64,000 bases of DNA from Lederbergia galactosidilytica (GCF_017873565.1 NZ_JAGGKH010000019.1:1-64000); one strand, 5' to 3'. Positions 18,595 to 29,184 are shown, numbered from the stretch's first letter. Made by a program: numbers and translations. Notes: generated by a model not told the origin, from the sequence alone.

Positions 18595-18704
18595 GAATAA
18601 TATTTCCTCTCTAAATTAATAAAAATCCACATCTATTTATTCTAACAAAAATAAAGAAGACTTGCTCATAAGCAAGCCTAAGCAATATTCAGTTTCTGCT
18701 GAGT

Positions 18705-19181
18705 TCAATCTTCCTGTTCATCGCCATCATAAGCATAAAGGCCTCTTCCTACCTTTATAATATTTTGATCTGATTCCCGTATTGTATTCATAAATGTTGT
18801 CATATTCGCGATATGCGAATGAGACACAGCCTCAATCTGTTCTTTTAATTTCTTTCCACGTATAGGGGCATCCGCCTTTTGTAATATATCAATCGCGATT
18901 TCTCTTAATTTAGTTGTTTTACTCCTTCTAGAAGGCCGTCCTTTTCTTTTTCTAGGAATTGGGATTGGCATACTTTCCGATTGGTTTAATTCAGAATTTG
19001 CTTTTTGGTGCTGTTGGTGCTCCCTAATATCTTCAATTTCAGTTGTTTCCTGTTCATCTAATTCCCTTAGGCGATTAAAAATAAAACTTCTCTCTTTATA
19101 TATATCTTCTAAAATTCTTTTCTCCACATCACGCATTTGCTCTAATCTGATTTTTAAGGCGCTTCTTTCATCAAACAACAT
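18705..19181 (-). CDS. rok: Rok-type nucleoid-associated repressor
   Basis: 158 residues. The N-terminal coiled coil (ERSALKIRLEQMRDVEKRIL, ending in RELDEQ) matches the oligomerisation region of B. subtilis Rok. A basic linker follows (RKRKGRPSRRSK, with an AT-hook-like GRP). The C-terminal winged-helix part (AIDILQKADAPIRGKKLKEQ, then NMTTFMNTI and GRGLYAY) matches Rok's minor-groove AT-binding domain. Rok silences AT-rich acquired genes and represses comK. I start at ATG 19181, with GAGGAGGG just upstream, rather than nine codons earlier. Confidence 0.82.
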   Translation of the reverse strand: MLFDERSALKIRLEQMRDVEKRILEDIYKERSFIFNRLRELDEQETTEIEDIREHQQHQKANSELNQSESMPIPIPRKRKGRPSRRSKTTKLREIAIDILQKADAPIRGKKLKEQIEAVSHSHIANMTTFMNTIRESDQNIIKVGRGLYAYDGDEQED

Positions 19182-19722
19182 ATATTCCCTCCTCATCCCC
19201 AACTCCATTTATCTTTTCTTTTTGGTAACCGGAAAACAGTATAAATGAAATAATGTATTGACCATCATAAATGATGGGATTTATTCCTATTCCTTGGTTG
19301 AAAAATGACATAATATTGTCCATTCAGTCTGCTTTCAGAATAGATTGGTAAGTTCTCAATAAAATCGCTCTTCTCACAGAAATTTCAAATATCTATTGCT
19401 TGGACTCATATTTTCCACACGATAATCAGAATACCAACCTTCATGATATAACATAAATTATGGGCAAAAATGGATAGAAAGGCAAGATGATTTAGAAAAT
19501 TATATATCATGGAAAAATTAAAGTTTGAACATTTTTAAAATTATTTCGTTTTGCTCTTTCCCCTATTTGGTATATTAAACAACTTACCTTTTTAAATACA
19601 CATTTTTTAAAGTGTTTTCTTTTTAAGGAATTTTAAGCAAAACGCTTTCTTTTTGTTCTTAAAACGAGTAAAATAATAATAACAATTGAATAATCCAATT
19701 TCACGAGGAGGTTTTACTAGCA
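19182..19722. other. intergenic region upstream of rok and sda
   Basis: About 540 very AT-rich bases. It contains one DnaA-box-like 9-mer (TTTTCCACA near 19412, one mismatch to TTATCCACA) and, before sda, a weak promoter-like TTTCTT-17-TAAAAT ending near 19673. No further gene is seen. Confidence 0.3.
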
Positions 19723-19845
19723 ATGAAGATTATGAGTAATGAACTGCTGGTCGCTGCCTATCGAGATGCAAAGAAAAATAAACATGAGAGTGAATGGATT
19801 AGGTTACTGAAGTCAGAAATTAGAAAACGTGGATTAAAGGCTTAA
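19723..19845 (+). CDS. sda: Sda-type sporulation histidine kinase inhibitor
   Basis: A 40-residue protein; its opening MKIMSNELLVAAYRDAKKNK and ending LLKSEIRKRGLK align along the whole length with Sda, the helical-hairpin protein that binds KinA's phosphotransfer domain and blocks sporulation when DNA replication is disturbed. AGGAGG lies about 12 bases before the ATG, and a terminator follows within 40 bases, so it is a compact monocistronic gene. Residues at the kinase contact (L-x-x-A-Y near 9-13) are kept. Confidence 0.85.
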   Translation: MKIMSNELLVAAYRDAKKNKHESEWIRLLKSEIRKRGLKA

Positions 19846-19880
19846 TTTAAATATAAAACTATATAACTATAAATTTATTA

Positions 19881-19911
19881 GCGTGTCCATTTTATTGGGC
19901 ACGCCTTTTAA
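19881..19911 (+). terminator. Rho-independent terminator of sda
   Basis: GCGTGTCC (19881-19888) pairs with GGGCACGC (19897-19904), followed by a T-rich stretch. Confidence 0.8.
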
Positions 19912-19936
19912 ATTTTATTACTCCCTACAAATATAT

Positions 19937-19962
19937 AAAGGGCCGAAATTTTTCGGCCCTTT
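19937..19962 (-). terminator. Rho-independent terminator of odhAB
   Basis: A perfect 12-bp hairpin AAAGGGCCGAAA / TTTCGGCCCTTT just beyond the odhB stop. Confidence 0.75.
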
Positions 19963-19976
19963 AATTTACTCGCATA

Positions 19977-21212
19977 TTATCCTTCTAAAAGAAGATCTTC
20001 AGGATTTTCTAACAGTTTTTTAATGGTTACTAGGAAGCCTACAGCTTCTTTTCCATCAATAACTCTGTGATCATAAGATAAAGCAACATACATCATTGGA
20101 CGATTTTCCATACGTTCTGCATCAATGGCAACAGGACGGGTTTGAATAGTATGCATTCCCAAAATCCCTACTTGCGTTCCATTTAGAATAGGAGTTGATA
20201 AGAGAGAACCAAATACACCGCCATTTGTAATGGTAAATGTTCCCCCAGATAAATCACTTAAGGTTAATTTATTATCTCTAGCTTTATTCGCAACTGCTAA
20301 AATATCTGATTCAATTTCAGCAAAATTTTTACGATCACAATCGCGAATAACAGGTACCACCAATCCTTCGTCAGTTGAAACAGCAACACCAATATCATAG
20401 AAATTTTTCATGATCAACTCATCGCCATCAAGTTCAGAGTTTACAGCTGGGTATTTTTTTAGTGCTGCTACAACTGCTTTTGTAAAGAATGACATAAACC
20501 CTAACCGAACATCATGTTCTTTTACAAAATTATCTTTTTTACGTTTACGTAAGTCCATAACAGCTGTCATATCAATTTCATTGAAAGTAGTTAACATTGC
20601 TGTGTTTTGTTTCACTTCTAGTAGACGCTTAGCGATTGTTTGACGACGCCTAGATAGACGTACCCTTTCAACCGGCTTTCCATCTTCTGGCACAACAGAA
20701 GGTGAAGGTTTTTGCACAGGTGCTGATTCTTGTTTTGGTTGATCAGAGTATGAAGAAACATCCTGTTTTCTAACACGTCCCATTGGATCAACTGTTGGCA
20801 CTTGTGAAAGATCAATCCCTTTTTCTCTAGCTAATCTTCGTGCTGCAGGGGAAGCAATTGGTCGTTCTTTTTTCTCTTCAGTCACTTTTTCTGATACATC
20901 TTCTGCTTTTTGTTCTTCTTGCGATTTATCCTTCACTTGTGTATTTGCTGGAGCCTCATCGTTATTTGACTTTTCCCCTCCAGCTTCTACAATCGCGATT
21001 ACTTCACCGACTTGAACGGTATCTCCTTCAGTTGCTTTTAATTCCTTTACAATTCCTTCTTCTTCGGAAATGACTTCAAGATTTACTTTATCTGTTTCAA
21101 GCTCTACAATATATTCTCCCTTATCTACATGATCGCCTGGTTGTTTCAACCACTGAGCGATTGTACCTTCCGTAATTGATTCTGCTAATTCAGGTACTTT
21201 AATTTCAGCCAC
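19977..21212 (-). CDS. odhB: 2-oxoglutarate dehydrogenase E2, dihydrolipoamide succinyltransferase
   Basis: Transfers the succinyl group from lipoamide to CoA in the TCA cycle. 411 residues: N-terminal lipoyl domain with the lipoyl lysine in [11 protein letters not shown] near residue 42, a charged linker, a peripheral-subunit-binding domain ([19 protein letters not shown]), then the catalytic domain with SYDHRVIDG near the end. I start at GTG 21212 because AGAGGAGG precedes it by 8 bases and the protein then begins like other E2s ([11 protein letters not shown]). It lies 44 bases after odhA. Confidence 0.95.
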   Translation of the reverse strand: MAEIKVPELAESITEGTIAQWLKQPGDHVDKGEYIVELETDKVNLEVISEEEGIVKELKATEGDTVQVGEVIAIVEAGGEKSNNDEAPANTQVKDKSQEEQKAEDVSEKVTEEKKERPIASPAARRLAREKGIDLSQVPTVDPMGRVRKQDVSSYSDQPKQESAPVQKPSPSVVPEDGKPVERVRLSRRRQTIAKRLLEVKQNTAMLTTFNEIDMTAVMDLRKRKKDNFVKEHDVRLGFMSFFTKAVVAALKKYPAVNSELDGDELIMKNFYDIGVAVSTDEGLVVPVIRDCDRKNFAEIESDILAVANKARDNKLTLSDLSGGTFTITNGGVFGSLLSTPILNGTQVGILGMHTIQTRPVAIDAERMENRPMMYVALSYDHRVIDGKEAVGFLVTIKKLLENPEDLLLEG

Positions 21213-21256
21213 TTTGAAATCCTCCTCTATATAGTTACCATACATTTGTGTAATAG

Positions 21257-24100
21257 TTAGTTTTTGTTTAGAGCTTCTTTAATGATGCGTTTTTGTTCTT
21301 TCTTATGAACAGTCGGATCTCCTTCAGATGGGCTAGAGCGTTTTCTACGACCAGTATATTTAACCTCCACACCGTTTGGAGCAAGTTTTCGTAAATATGG
21401 ATCAGCGTGTGTCCATCCTCCCATATTCTTCGGCTCCTCTTGAACCCAAACAAGTTCTTTTAAATTAGGATATTGAGCCAATATTTCTTTAATCTTTTCG
21501 GATGGAAACGGATATAATTCTTCGATTCTTAAAACATGAAGCCACTCTAAATCTTTCTCGTTGTCCAATTGCTCCGCCAAATCGATACTAATTTTCCCAC
21601 TGCATAGAATGATCCTTTCTACAGCTTCCTTCTTTTGACCAAGACCAGTTTGTTCAATGACCGTTTGGAAGCTCCCTTTTACAAGCTCATGTATTTCTAC
21701 GGAAGCAAGCGGATGACGTAATAAATATTTTGGCGTCATAATCACAAGTGGTTTCACATTTTCTTTACCAAGAGAAGCAGCCTGCCTTCTAAGCAAATGG
21801 TAATATTGAGCTGCACTTGAAAGATTGGCAACAGTCCAATTATTTTCTGCAGCACTTTGTAAAAACCTTTCCATTCTTCCGCTTGAATGTTCAGGCCCTT
21901 GTCCTTCATATCCGTGAGGGAGAAGTAATACCAAACCAGACTTTTGACCCCATTTTGCTCTTCCAGATGAAATAAATTGGTCAAAATAAACCTGTGCCAT
22001 ATTGGCAAAATCCCCAAATTGGGCTTCCCATAGTACAAGAGTTTCCGGTGCAAAAACATTATAACCGTATTCAAAACCTACTACTCCTGCCTCTGTTAAT
22101 GGACTATTATACACAGCGAAAGAAGCTCGCGCCTCAGGAATATGGTGCATAGGTATTAACTCTTTTCCAGTCTTCTCATCATGCAAGACGAGATGGCGGT
22201 GGGCAAATGTTCCTCTTTGTGTATCCTGGCCAGTGAATCGAATTGGAGTACCATTTCTTAGAATGGTTGCAAATGCGAGTGACTCTGCATGTCCCCAATC
22301 AATTTTGCCTTTTCCGGAGAAAACGGCCTCTCTTCTTTTTAAAATCCTGCTTAGCTTCTGGAAAACGTGGAAATCCTTAGGCCAATCTAATAATGCATTA
22401 TTGATAATTTTTAGCTCTTCTTCTGAAACAGTTGTTTGTTCATCTTGAAAAGCTTCCATCACTTTTTCAGGTGGGTTCATTAAAATATCGGGTTCATCTG
22501 AACTTTTAGCCGCACCATCATACTCATTTTGCAGTTTTTGAAAGATTTTTTCGTCGATTTTTTTAACATCTTCTTTTGAGAGTAGACCCTTTTCTATTAA
22601 ACGTTCTGCATAAATTTCTTTAACCGTTGGATGGTTATTTACGACGTTGTACATAATAGGATTTGTCACCATTGGTTCGTCCGTTTCATTATGACCATAG
22701 CGACGATAACCGATCAAATCAATGACAAAGTCTTTATGGAATTTATGCCGATATTTATAAGCTAAAATACCAGCTGCTAATACTGCTTCTGGATCATCCG
22801 CATTCACGTGAACAATCGGAATTTCAAATCCTTTTGCAATATCAGATGCATACTTTGTGGAACGTGAATCCAAACTCTCTGTAGTAAATCCAATCATGTT
22901 ATTGGCAATTATGTGAATAGTACCGCCCGTATCATAACCTTTTAAATGGCCCATATTTAATGTTTCTTGAACAATTCCTTCCCCAGCGAACGCGGCATCA
23001 CCATGGACAGAAATAGCTAAGCTACTTGCCATATTTTGCAGAGGAATCCCTGCTTGACTTCTATCCTCTTGGGTTGCACGTGTGTAACCGTCAACAACTG
23101 GACCCACAACTTCTAAATGGCTAGGATTGTTAGCAAGTGTAATCCGAGTTTGGGTTGTATCAGCTCGTTTTACTCTTTTGTCAGCGCCAAGATGATATTT
23201 CACATCTCCTGTCCAACCATATGTAATTCCAATTGAACCTTCCGATGGGATTAAATCCTTATTCGGTGCATGTTGGAATTCAGAGAATATTAATTTGTAA
23301 GGCTTTTCTAATATATGGGCAAGAACATTAAGTCTTCCACGATGCGCCATTCCAATATTAATTGTTTTAGTTCCTGATTCCACTGTAGAATTAATAATTT
23401 TATCAATTAAAGGAACGAGAGTATCAAGACCTTCAATTGAAAATCGTTTTTGGCCTACAAATGTCCGATGGATAAATTTTTCAAACCCTTCAACTTCTGA
23501 AAGACGGTGTAATACTTGGATTCTTTCTTCCTTTGTAAGAGAAGGATAAAAACTCTCAGATTCAATTTGTCCTTGAAGCCATTTTTTTTCTTCTAGCTCG
23601 TGCACATGATTATATTCAAAAGCAATTTTTTGTGTATATACTTTTCTCAAATGATTAATGGCTTCGAGTCCATCTTTTAAATCCGCTGGTGCATTTGGAG
23701 AAATAAATGACGGTGGAATATTTTTAAGATCCTCTTCCGTTAAATCAAATTGAGACGGCTCTATGTATCTCACATCAATATCCCGGAGATTCAAAGGCCT
23801 AATGTCCGCAGCTAAATGTCCATATGTACGAATATTATCTGCTAGCTTAATAGCACCAGCAAGCTTACTATACATGTCAGGGCTTTCGGGAATTTGAAAA
23901 GAAACATTAGCCTGCCCTTTTGTTGTTACGCTTACTTCTGCTTCCTGCGGTGCTCCCCATTGATCAAATAATGACTTTAGTTCTGGATCAACACTACTGG
24001 GATCATTGACATACTCATCGTAAATTTCCATTACATAACCAAGATTCGGACCTGAAAATTTCTGCCAGGGCGACGCTTGATATGAAGTGTTTTTACTCAT
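21257..24100 (-). CDS. odhA: 2-oxoglutarate dehydrogenase E1
   Basis: Thiamine-diphosphate-dependent decarboxylation of 2-oxoglutarate and transfer to the lipoyl group of OdhB. 947 residues, the full Bacillus length. Seen: the N-terminal E2-contact segment ([21 protein letters not shown]), substrate block [14 protein letters not shown], thiamine/magnesium block [14 protein letters not shown] then NNMIGFTT, and the C-terminal [20 protein letters not shown]. First gene of the odhAB operon, with GGAGGCG before the ATG. Confidence 0.97.
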   Translation of the reverse strand: MSKNTSYQASPWQKFSGPNLGYVMEIYDEYVNDPSSVDPELKSLFDQWGAPQEAEVSVTTKGQANVSFQIPESPDMYSKLAGAIKLADNIRTYGHLAADIRPLNLRDIDVRYIEPSQFDLTEEDLKNIPPSFISPNAPADLKDGLEAINHLRKVYTQKIAFEYNHVHELEEKKWLQGQIESESFYPSLTKEERIQVLHRLSEVEGFEKFIHRTFVGQKRFSIEGLDTLVPLIDKIINSTVESGTKTINIGMAHRGRLNVLAHILEKPYKLIFSEFQHAPNKDLIPSEGSIGITYGWTGDVKYHLGADKRVKRADTTQTRITLANNPSHLEVVGPVVDGYTRATQEDRSQAGIPLQNMASSLAISVHGDAAFAGEGIVQETLNMGHLKGYDTGGTIHIIANNMIGFTTESLDSRSTKYASDIAKGFEIPIVHVNADDPEAVLAAGILAYKYRHKFHKDFVIDLIGYRRYGHNETDEPMVTNPIMYNVVNNHPTVKEIYAERLIEKGLLSKEDVKKIDEKIFQKLQNEYDGAAKSSDEPDILMNPPEKVMEAFQDEQTTVSEEELKIINNALLDWPKDFHVFQKLSRILKRREAVFSGKGKIDWGHAESLAFATILRNGTPIRFTGQDTQRGTFAHRHLVLHDEKTGKELIPMHHIPEARASFAVYNSPLTEAGVVGFEYGYNVFAPETLVLWEAQFGDFANMAQVYFDQFISSGRAKWGQKSGLVLLLPHGYEGQGPEHSSGRMERFLQSAAENNWTVANLSSAAQYYHLLRRQAASLGKENVKPLVIMTPKYLLRHPLASVEIHELVKGSFQTVIEQTGLGQKKEAVERIILCSGKISIDLAEQLDNEKDLEWLHVLRIEELYPFPSEKIKEILAQYPNLKELVWVQEEPKNMGGWTHADPYLRKLAPNGVEVKYTGRRKRSSPSEGDPTVHKKEQKRIIKEALNKN

Positions 24101-24454
24101 TTGTGATACGCCTCCACGATTGCAACCAATTTATTTTGAATAAACAATCCATTGAAAATATAAAACCCTATCATTATTTTAGCATTGTACTTACATAAAT
24201 TAAAGGAAATTTGTCTAATTTATGAAGGTTTTAAAATAGATTAACATTTAGGGTTTTAATAGAAAATTCAACCATATCAATCTTACTATGATTCCATAAA
24301 AATGCAATGATTTTGTTTGGGATTTCTTTCCTTATTATCCTTTCCATTTTTGTCCAATAAATCCGAAGTTAGATTTCTTCGAAAAAGACGTTTATCAGGA
24401 TAAAAAGAAAAAATCTGTTAATAGTAAAATTATTATGATTGAAAGGAAAAAACG
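24101..24454. other. divergent intergenic region odhA / MFS gene
   Basis: About 350 AT-rich bases expected to hold both promoters. I could not place either with confidence, and see no small gene or RNA. Confidence 0.3.
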
Positions 24455-25723
24455 ATGGAAACAAATAACAAACAAGCAGAATTAAATAATACGAATAGAA
24501 AACCAAATAAGAAGCTCGCTATTATGGCAATAGCCTCTATTCCACTAATCATGACTCTGGGAAATTCAATGTTAATTCCACTACTGCCTTTAATGGAAAA
24601 GGAACTTGATATTTCTAAATTTCAATCTAGTTTGATCATAACTGTGTATTCAATTGTTTCCATTTTTTTAATCCCAGTTGCTGGTTTTCTCTCCGATAAA
24701 TACGGTAGGAAAATTGTGATCATCCCCTCGCTGATCTTAACTGGGATTGGAGGAATTATATGTGGATGGGCAGGATGGCAACTTGACTCTGCCTTTACTT
24801 GGATTATTATTGGAAGAATCTTTCAAGGAATTGGTGCATCAGGGGCCTTTCCAATTGTTTTACCTTTAGTTGGAGATATATGCAAAGAAGAAGCTGAAGC
24901 AAGTGCCTCGTTGGGTATTATTGAAACCTCGAATACTTTTGGTAAAGTACTGAGCCCGATTTTAGGTTCATTAATTGCAGGAATTATTTGGTTTATGCCT
25001 TTTTTTGCCATTCCGGTGCTAAGCCTTTTATCTTTACTATTAATCGTTTTTTTTGTTAAAAAACCTAAAGGAGATAATCACGAGCTTTCATTCGGCCGTT
25101 TCACTAAAAATATTAAAGTAATATTTAAACAGCATTGGAGATGGCTTACCGCTGTTTTTATTATTGGCGCCATTCTTATGTTTGTTCTATTCGGTTTGCT
25201 TTTTTATTTATCATCTATCTTGGAGGATAAATATCATTACGATGGAGTAAAAAAAGGATTCCTTCTCGCTATACCTTTAGCAGCCTTATGTGCAGCTTCT
25301 TTTATAGCTGGGAAGGTAATAAAAGACAATTTAACGAGAATGAAATGGATTACATTTTTCGGCATTGTTTTGACAGGAATATCCATTGGCGCTACATTGT
25401 TTTCTGAGAAGTTTATCTATTTAATTGTTGTCTTCCTCGTTTGCGGAATTGGAATTGGCGCTGCTTTACCATGTCTGGATTCAATTTTGACACAAAGCAT
25501 TGAAAAAGAAATGAGAGGGACAATTACTTCGATTTTCAGTTCTATGCGTTTTCTGGGTGTTGCCGCTGGCCCACCTGTCATTGCTTTGCTTATGAAAGGG
25601 AAAATCCTTGATATGATCATTTTATTAGGTGTACTTAGTGTGATTGGTGCTTGGCTTTCCTTTAAAGCTATAAAACCAGAAGAAAAAAAACAGGCCACAA
25701 AAGTGAAACCCGTTTTAGAATGA
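24455..25723 (+). CDS. MFS drug/metabolite exporter (12-14 TM, DHA-type)
   Basis: 422 residues with about 12 membrane segments. Motif A (GFLSDKYGRK) follows TM2, and the antiporter motif C region reads GRIFQGIGASGAFPIVLPL; together these point to proton-driven export rather than uptake. The N-terminus is a polar 20-residue lead. The substrate cannot be told; bacillibactin- and multidrug-type exporters of Bacillus are the nearest in style. It ends 3 bases from the convergent symporter gene, with no terminator between. Confidence 0.8.
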   Translation: METNNKQAELNNTNRKPNKKLAIMAIASIPLIMTLGNSMLIPLLPLMEKELDISKFQSSLIITVYSIVSIFLIPVAGFLSDKYGRKIVIIPSLILTGIGGIICGWAGWQLDSAFTWIIIGRIFQGIGASGAFPIVLPLVGDICKEEAEASASLGIIETSNTFGKVLSPILGSLIAGIIWFMPFFAIPVLSLLSLLLIVFFVKKPKGDNHELSFGRFTKNIKVIFKQHWRWLTAVFIIGAILMFVLFGLLFYLSSILEDKYHYDGVKKGFLLAIPLAALCAASFIAGKVIKDNLTRMKWITFFGIVLTGISIGATLFSEKFIYLIVVFLVCGIGIGAALPCLDSILTQSIEKEMRGTITSIFSSMRFLGVAAGPPVIALLMKGKILDMIILLGVLSVIGAWLSFKAIKPEEKKQATKVKPVLE

Positions 25724-25726
25724 AAG

Positions 25727-27160
25727 TTATAAGCTTAAGGTTGGTTTTGTAGTTAGTTTTGATATAAGCACAAAGACAATTAAAGATATTAGTACAGGAA
25801 GTACAACAGTATGCATCCCTAAAGCATTTGGCCAGAAGAGATGGAAACAAATATACGTGCCCATTCCAGCCACCATTGAACTAATTGCGCCATATCTATT
25901 GGCATTTTTCCAATATAATCCTAATACAATTGGCCAAATAAATACTGCTTCTAATCCTCCGAAAGAAAAAAGATTAAGCCAAATTAAGAAATCAGGAGGT
26001 TGTATTGCCAAAAAGAAAACGGCCACTCCTATCATGGCTGTAACCCAGAGACTGATTTTCTTGACTTTGTTTATATTTGCATTTGGATTAATAAAATTTA
26101 AATAAAGATCTTTCACAAGAGCGGATGAAACTAATAATAATAATGAATCCACCGTAGACATAATCGCTGCCATGGGAGCTGCTAATACAATTCCTGCAGC
26201 CCATGGGGGCAATATTTCAAGAGTTAGTAATGGCATTACTGTGTCCGCATCTTCTAAACCAGGAATTATCACTCTGGCAAACACTCCAGCTAAATGCATC
26301 CCAAGCATGATTATACCCGTGACAAAAGTTCCGATTATAATTGCTCGATGCATAGCACTCGAATTTTTATAAGACATCGCCCTTACTGCTACTTGTGGGA
26401 GACCTACTACACCAACACCGACTAATATCCAAAATGATGATAGGTATAATGGAGTTAAACTTCGATCTGAACCATATGGGCTTAATAAATTGGGATTCTC
26501 GTTTCTTAATTCTGCCATGATTGTATCAATACCACCGCCAGCAATAATGGCGGCAATAATTAAAACAACCGTCCCACCTAACATAATGATTCCTTGAATA
26601 CTATCGGTAATTGCCACAGCTCGAAATCCGCCAACGACAACATAAACTAATACAGAAACTGCGAAGATTACAAGAGCAGATAAATATGATACACCGATAA
26701 CTGACTCAATCAGCCTTGCTCCTCCCACCCACTGGGCTATCATTGCAGAAAATAAAAAAATCGTAATGCTAACGGCAGATAGTATACTTACCCATTTGGA
26801 TTGATAACGACTTTGTAAGAAATCGGTCAATGTGACGGCTTTATATTTTCTTGCCATGATAGCAAACTTTTTGCCTAACACCATTAAAATAAAATAACCT
26901 GTTACAACTTGGGACATTGCGAGTAACACCCACGCTAACCCATAGTGATAAGCTGCTCCTGGTCCCCCCAAAAAGCTACTTGCACTTCCATAGGTCGCTA
27001 CCATCGTCATAGCTAATACAAAGCCACCTAATTGTCGGCTACCCAAAAAATATTCCTGAATAAATGAATCAGAGGATTTTACGAATCTCGCCGCATAAAA
27101 ACCAGCTATAAAAATAATAATTAGAAATAGAAGAAGTGGAATAATAACTTGAATATTCAA
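25727..27160 (-). CDS. panF: sodium:solute symporter, pantothenate permease (PanF)-like
   Basis: 477 residues with about 13 membrane segments of the SSS family. Marks are FLGGPGAAYHYGLAW near TM2-3, the SSS signature region GGFRAVAITDSIQGIIM, and APMAAIMSTVDSLLLL, which carries the sodium-site serine region. PanF imports pantothenate with sodium. Pairing with the small DUF997/YhdT gene just upstream (4-base ATGA overlap) is the standard arrangement for PanF, and resembles yhjB-yhjC of B. subtilis. Substrate assignment rests on that pairing. Confidence 0.8.
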   Translation of the reverse strand: MNIQVIIPLLLFLIIIFIAGFYAARFVKSSDSFIQEYFLGSRQLGGFVLAMTMVATYGSASSFLGGPGAAYHYGLAWVLLAMSQVVTGYFILMVLGKKFAIMARKYKAVTLTDFLQSRYQSKWVSILSAVSITIFLFSAMIAQWVGGARLIESVIGVSYLSALVIFAVSVLVYVVVGGFRAVAITDSIQGIIMLGGTVVLIIAAIIAGGGIDTIMAELRNENPNLLSPYGSDRSLTPLYLSSFWILVGVGVVGLPQVAVRAMSYKNSSAMHRAIIIGTFVTGIIMLGMHLAGVFARVIIPGLEDADTVMPLLTLEILPPWAAGIVLAAPMAAIMSTVDSLLLLVSSALVKDLYLNFINPNANINKVKKISLWVTAMIGVAVFFLAIQPPDFLIWLNLFSFGGLEAVFIWPIVLGLYWKNANRYGAISSMVAGMGTYICFHLFWPNALGMHTVVLPVLISLIVFVLISKLTTKPTLSL

Positions 27161-27432
27161 TCCTGCTCCTCCTCTTCAAAAGATAGATCACGAAAAAATA
27201 CCTTTACAAAAATGACTACTAATAAAAAAATGATGATAAATCCTAAAATACAGCTATAAAAAAACCAAGCCGGAAAACCTAGTACATATTGGTAGTCCTC
27301 TACTGGTTTATTACCTAACCCATAGGCAAATCCGTACCACCAAAGAAAATGAAAGAACACTAATCCAACCCCAATCCATGCTTCCCTTTGAGAAATACGC
27401 GACTGTCTATCAGTTAATTCAAACTTCTTCAC
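27157..27432 (-). CDS. yhdT: YhdT/DUF997 small membrane protein
   Basis: 91 residues with two membrane segments (GVGLVFFHFLWWYGFAYG and the FFYSCILGFIIIFLLVVIF stretch). The family is almost always encoded just before a sodium:pantothenate symporter and may be a partner subunit. The start is probably GTG 27432, since GGAAGGAG lies 9 bases upstream; the open frame goes 11 codons further without a ribosome site. Translationally coupled to panF. Confidence 0.82.
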   Translation of the reverse strand: MKKFELTDRQSRISQREAWIGVGLVFFHFLWWYGFAYGLGNKPVEDYQYVLGFPAWFFYSCILGFIIIFLLVVIFVKVFFRDLSFEEEEQD

Positions 27433-27544
27433 CGGTTCTTTACTCCTTCCAACATAAAATCCCAATTTCTTGTTTTATTATATAGAAACTACTAAGATCG
27501 CTCAACTTCTACGATAATTCATTAACTCGCTTCGTCCCATAGCA

Positions 27545-27593
27545 TAAAAAAAGACAAAAGGGTTGGAAATCAAAATAAATTCCAACCCTTTTG
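27545..27593 (-). terminator. Rho-independent terminator
   Basis: CAAAAGGGTTGGAA (27555-27568) pairs with TTCCAACCCTTTTG (27580-27593), followed on the minus strand by a T-rich run. It lies downstream of the transposase remnant and shields the symporter operon. Confidence 0.8.
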
Positions 27594-27651
27594 CTATTCA
27601 TACAGGATAATTCTCTTAAAAAGAGCCATAAATGCTCTCCTTATGTTTCTA

Positions 27652-28198
27652 TTACGCCATGGTTGGCGTAATCCAAGTCCAGCTGGCCAGCTTCATAAGA
27701 TTTAAGGCAGCAAAAGTCAGCATCGCCTGCATGGACATTTTTTTAACCCCCCTAACATCAACGGCAACGATGACTGGACGTCCTACTTCATGGTCAAGGC
27801 TGAGAAGCCCGCGGTTTGTCACCTCGTTTAGAACTTTATAGAAGATCTGCTCGAATAGATCTGTATCTGCAAATCGACGCACATAGGTTTTTCCGAACGT
27901 GGAAAAGTGAGGAACCTCTGCATGAAGGCCAAGGAACCAGCGATATGCCACATTCGTTTCAATTTCCTTGATTGTCTGGCGCATGGAACGGATGCGGAAG
28001 GTATACTGAATGGCCAGGATATATGCTGAGTCTCCCAATGGTTAAGTAAAGATCTTCGACTAATGGATAGATAAAGGAGAAATCAATAGCCGCATCCAGT
28101 TTGCGCACCAGATGGTCGTGGGGAACCAACTGCTCTATTGCCAGCATTTCCAGCTGTTCGCGTTCATTAATTTGATTCTTCGTCATCATATCCATCAC
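27652..28198 (-). pseudogene. IS1182-type transposase remnant (frameshift plus internal deletion)
   Basis: The N-terminal part (LEMLAIEQLVPHDHLVRKLD, then IDFSFIYPLVEDLY) and the next part (IRSMRQTIKEIETNVAYRWF, VPHFSTFGKTYVRRF, DTDLFEQIF) are typical of IS1182 transposases but lie in two frames, changing near 28030. After about residue 110 the sequence jumps to a C-terminal piece (VKKMSMQAMLTFAALNLMKL), so most of the catalytic core is missing. It cannot be active. Terminal inverted repeats were not identified. Confidence 0.85.
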
Positions 28199-28223
28199 CT
28201 CATTCAGTTAATAGGAAACACCG

Positions 28224-28330
28224 TTGATTGGAGCGGAGAGCGGCGACTCCAGCGGGAACAGCACGAGCTGAAGACCCTGGACTGTGCGCAGCGAGGGAAG
28301 CGGCTGAAGCCGTGCCCGCGGAAAGCGACC
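28224..28330. repeat. GC-rich dispersed Bacillaceae repeat
   Basis: A block much richer in G+C than its surroundings, running from GATTGGAGCGGAGAGCGGCG to CCGCGGAAAGCGA. From memory, this pattern (GGAGCGG...CGACTCC.GCGGGAACAGC...CCCGCGGAAAGCGA) is widespread in Bacillaceae intergenic regions and near IS elements. It can fold extensively. Here it lies just upstream of the IS1182 remnant and may be its 5' leader. Confidence 0.55.
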
Positions 28331-28417
28331 TTTCCTGCTTTATCTCTATCTAGATAGACATGGAAATGCCAGATATGCTATAAAGTAGCTAGAGTTTCTC
28401 AAAGAGATGTAAAATCG

Positions 28418-28454
28418 AAACGGCATTGGGAGAAAGACATTCCCAATGCCGTTT
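28418..28454 (-). terminator. Rho-independent terminator of the PepSY operon
   Basis: A perfect 14-bp stem AAACGGCATTGGGA / TCCCAATGCCGTTT lies just past the last PepSY gene, with a T-rich tail on the minus strand. Confidence 0.85.
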
Positions 28455-28497
28455 GTCGACCAATAAGACAAATCCGTTCATGGATTACTTCTTAAAC

Positions 28498-29082
28498 TTA
28501 ATCATTCACTTCTTTTGATTTAATTTTTCCAGTTCGAGAGTCAATCTTTATTTCCACTTGATCTTCATTTGAATATAGTTCAATTTCATATTCTTTATCA
28601 TCAGAGTCAAAGCTAATTTCGGTAATATCTCCTGGAGTATCTTTTATAGCAATAGATACAGCTTCATTCAGTGAAATAGTCCCTTCTGTATTAGAGCCGT
28701 TCAATGTAATATCTTCATATGAAATTGATTCAACATCCTTTGCATCATAATCAAATTCAACGATTTCACCTGTTTTAGCATCTATCTCTAGCTCTACTCT
28801 CGTATGCGAATCACCCCTTGCTTCTATTTCATAAACAAACTGGCCATCATCTTTATCAAGCTCTATACTTTGGATTGTTCCATCAAATTCTTGTAGCGTA
28901 ATATCACGTGCTTCCTCCAATGAAATCAAACCTGTCTCTGTTATTTTTTCATCCACGGAACCATTACCACTATTCGTAACCTCAGCTTCAGTAGTACTTG
29001 AGTTAGAAATGGCTGCTACTCCAAGCGCACCACTAAAAATAACAGCAACTACTATAAATGGAATCATTAATTTTTTACTCAT
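28498..29082 (-). CDS. ykoI: PepSY-domain secreted/membrane-anchored protein (YkoI-like)
   Basis: 194 residues: an N-terminal membrane or signal segment (residues 5-28), then two PepSY repeats at about 50-118 and 125-194. Each has the pattern ISL-x-EA-x-x-I-A/T, an acidic strand, and a closing I-D-x-x-T-G-x-I. PepSY domains are thought to restrain partners such as peptidases, or act as extracytoplasmic sensors. Last gene of a response regulator-kinase-PepSY-PepSY operon like ykoGHI(J) of B. subtilis. Very acidic. Confidence 0.82.
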   Translation of the reverse strand: MSKKLMIPFIVVAVIFSGALGVAAISNSSTTEAEVTNSGNGSVDEKITETGLISLEEARDITLQEFDGTIQSIELDKDDGQFVYEIEARGDSHTRVELEIDAKTGEIVEFDYDAKDVESISYEDITLNGSNTEGTISLNEAVSIAIKDTPGDITEISFDSDDKEYEIELYSNEDQVEIKIDSRTGKIKSKEVND

Positions 29083-29184
29083 TTTTTACTCTCCCTTCCT
29101 TGATCATAGTTTTATCATAATCAAATAAAATGAGGAAAGAAGAATAGGATAATGAGAATTTCATGAGAATGACAATTGCCAATT

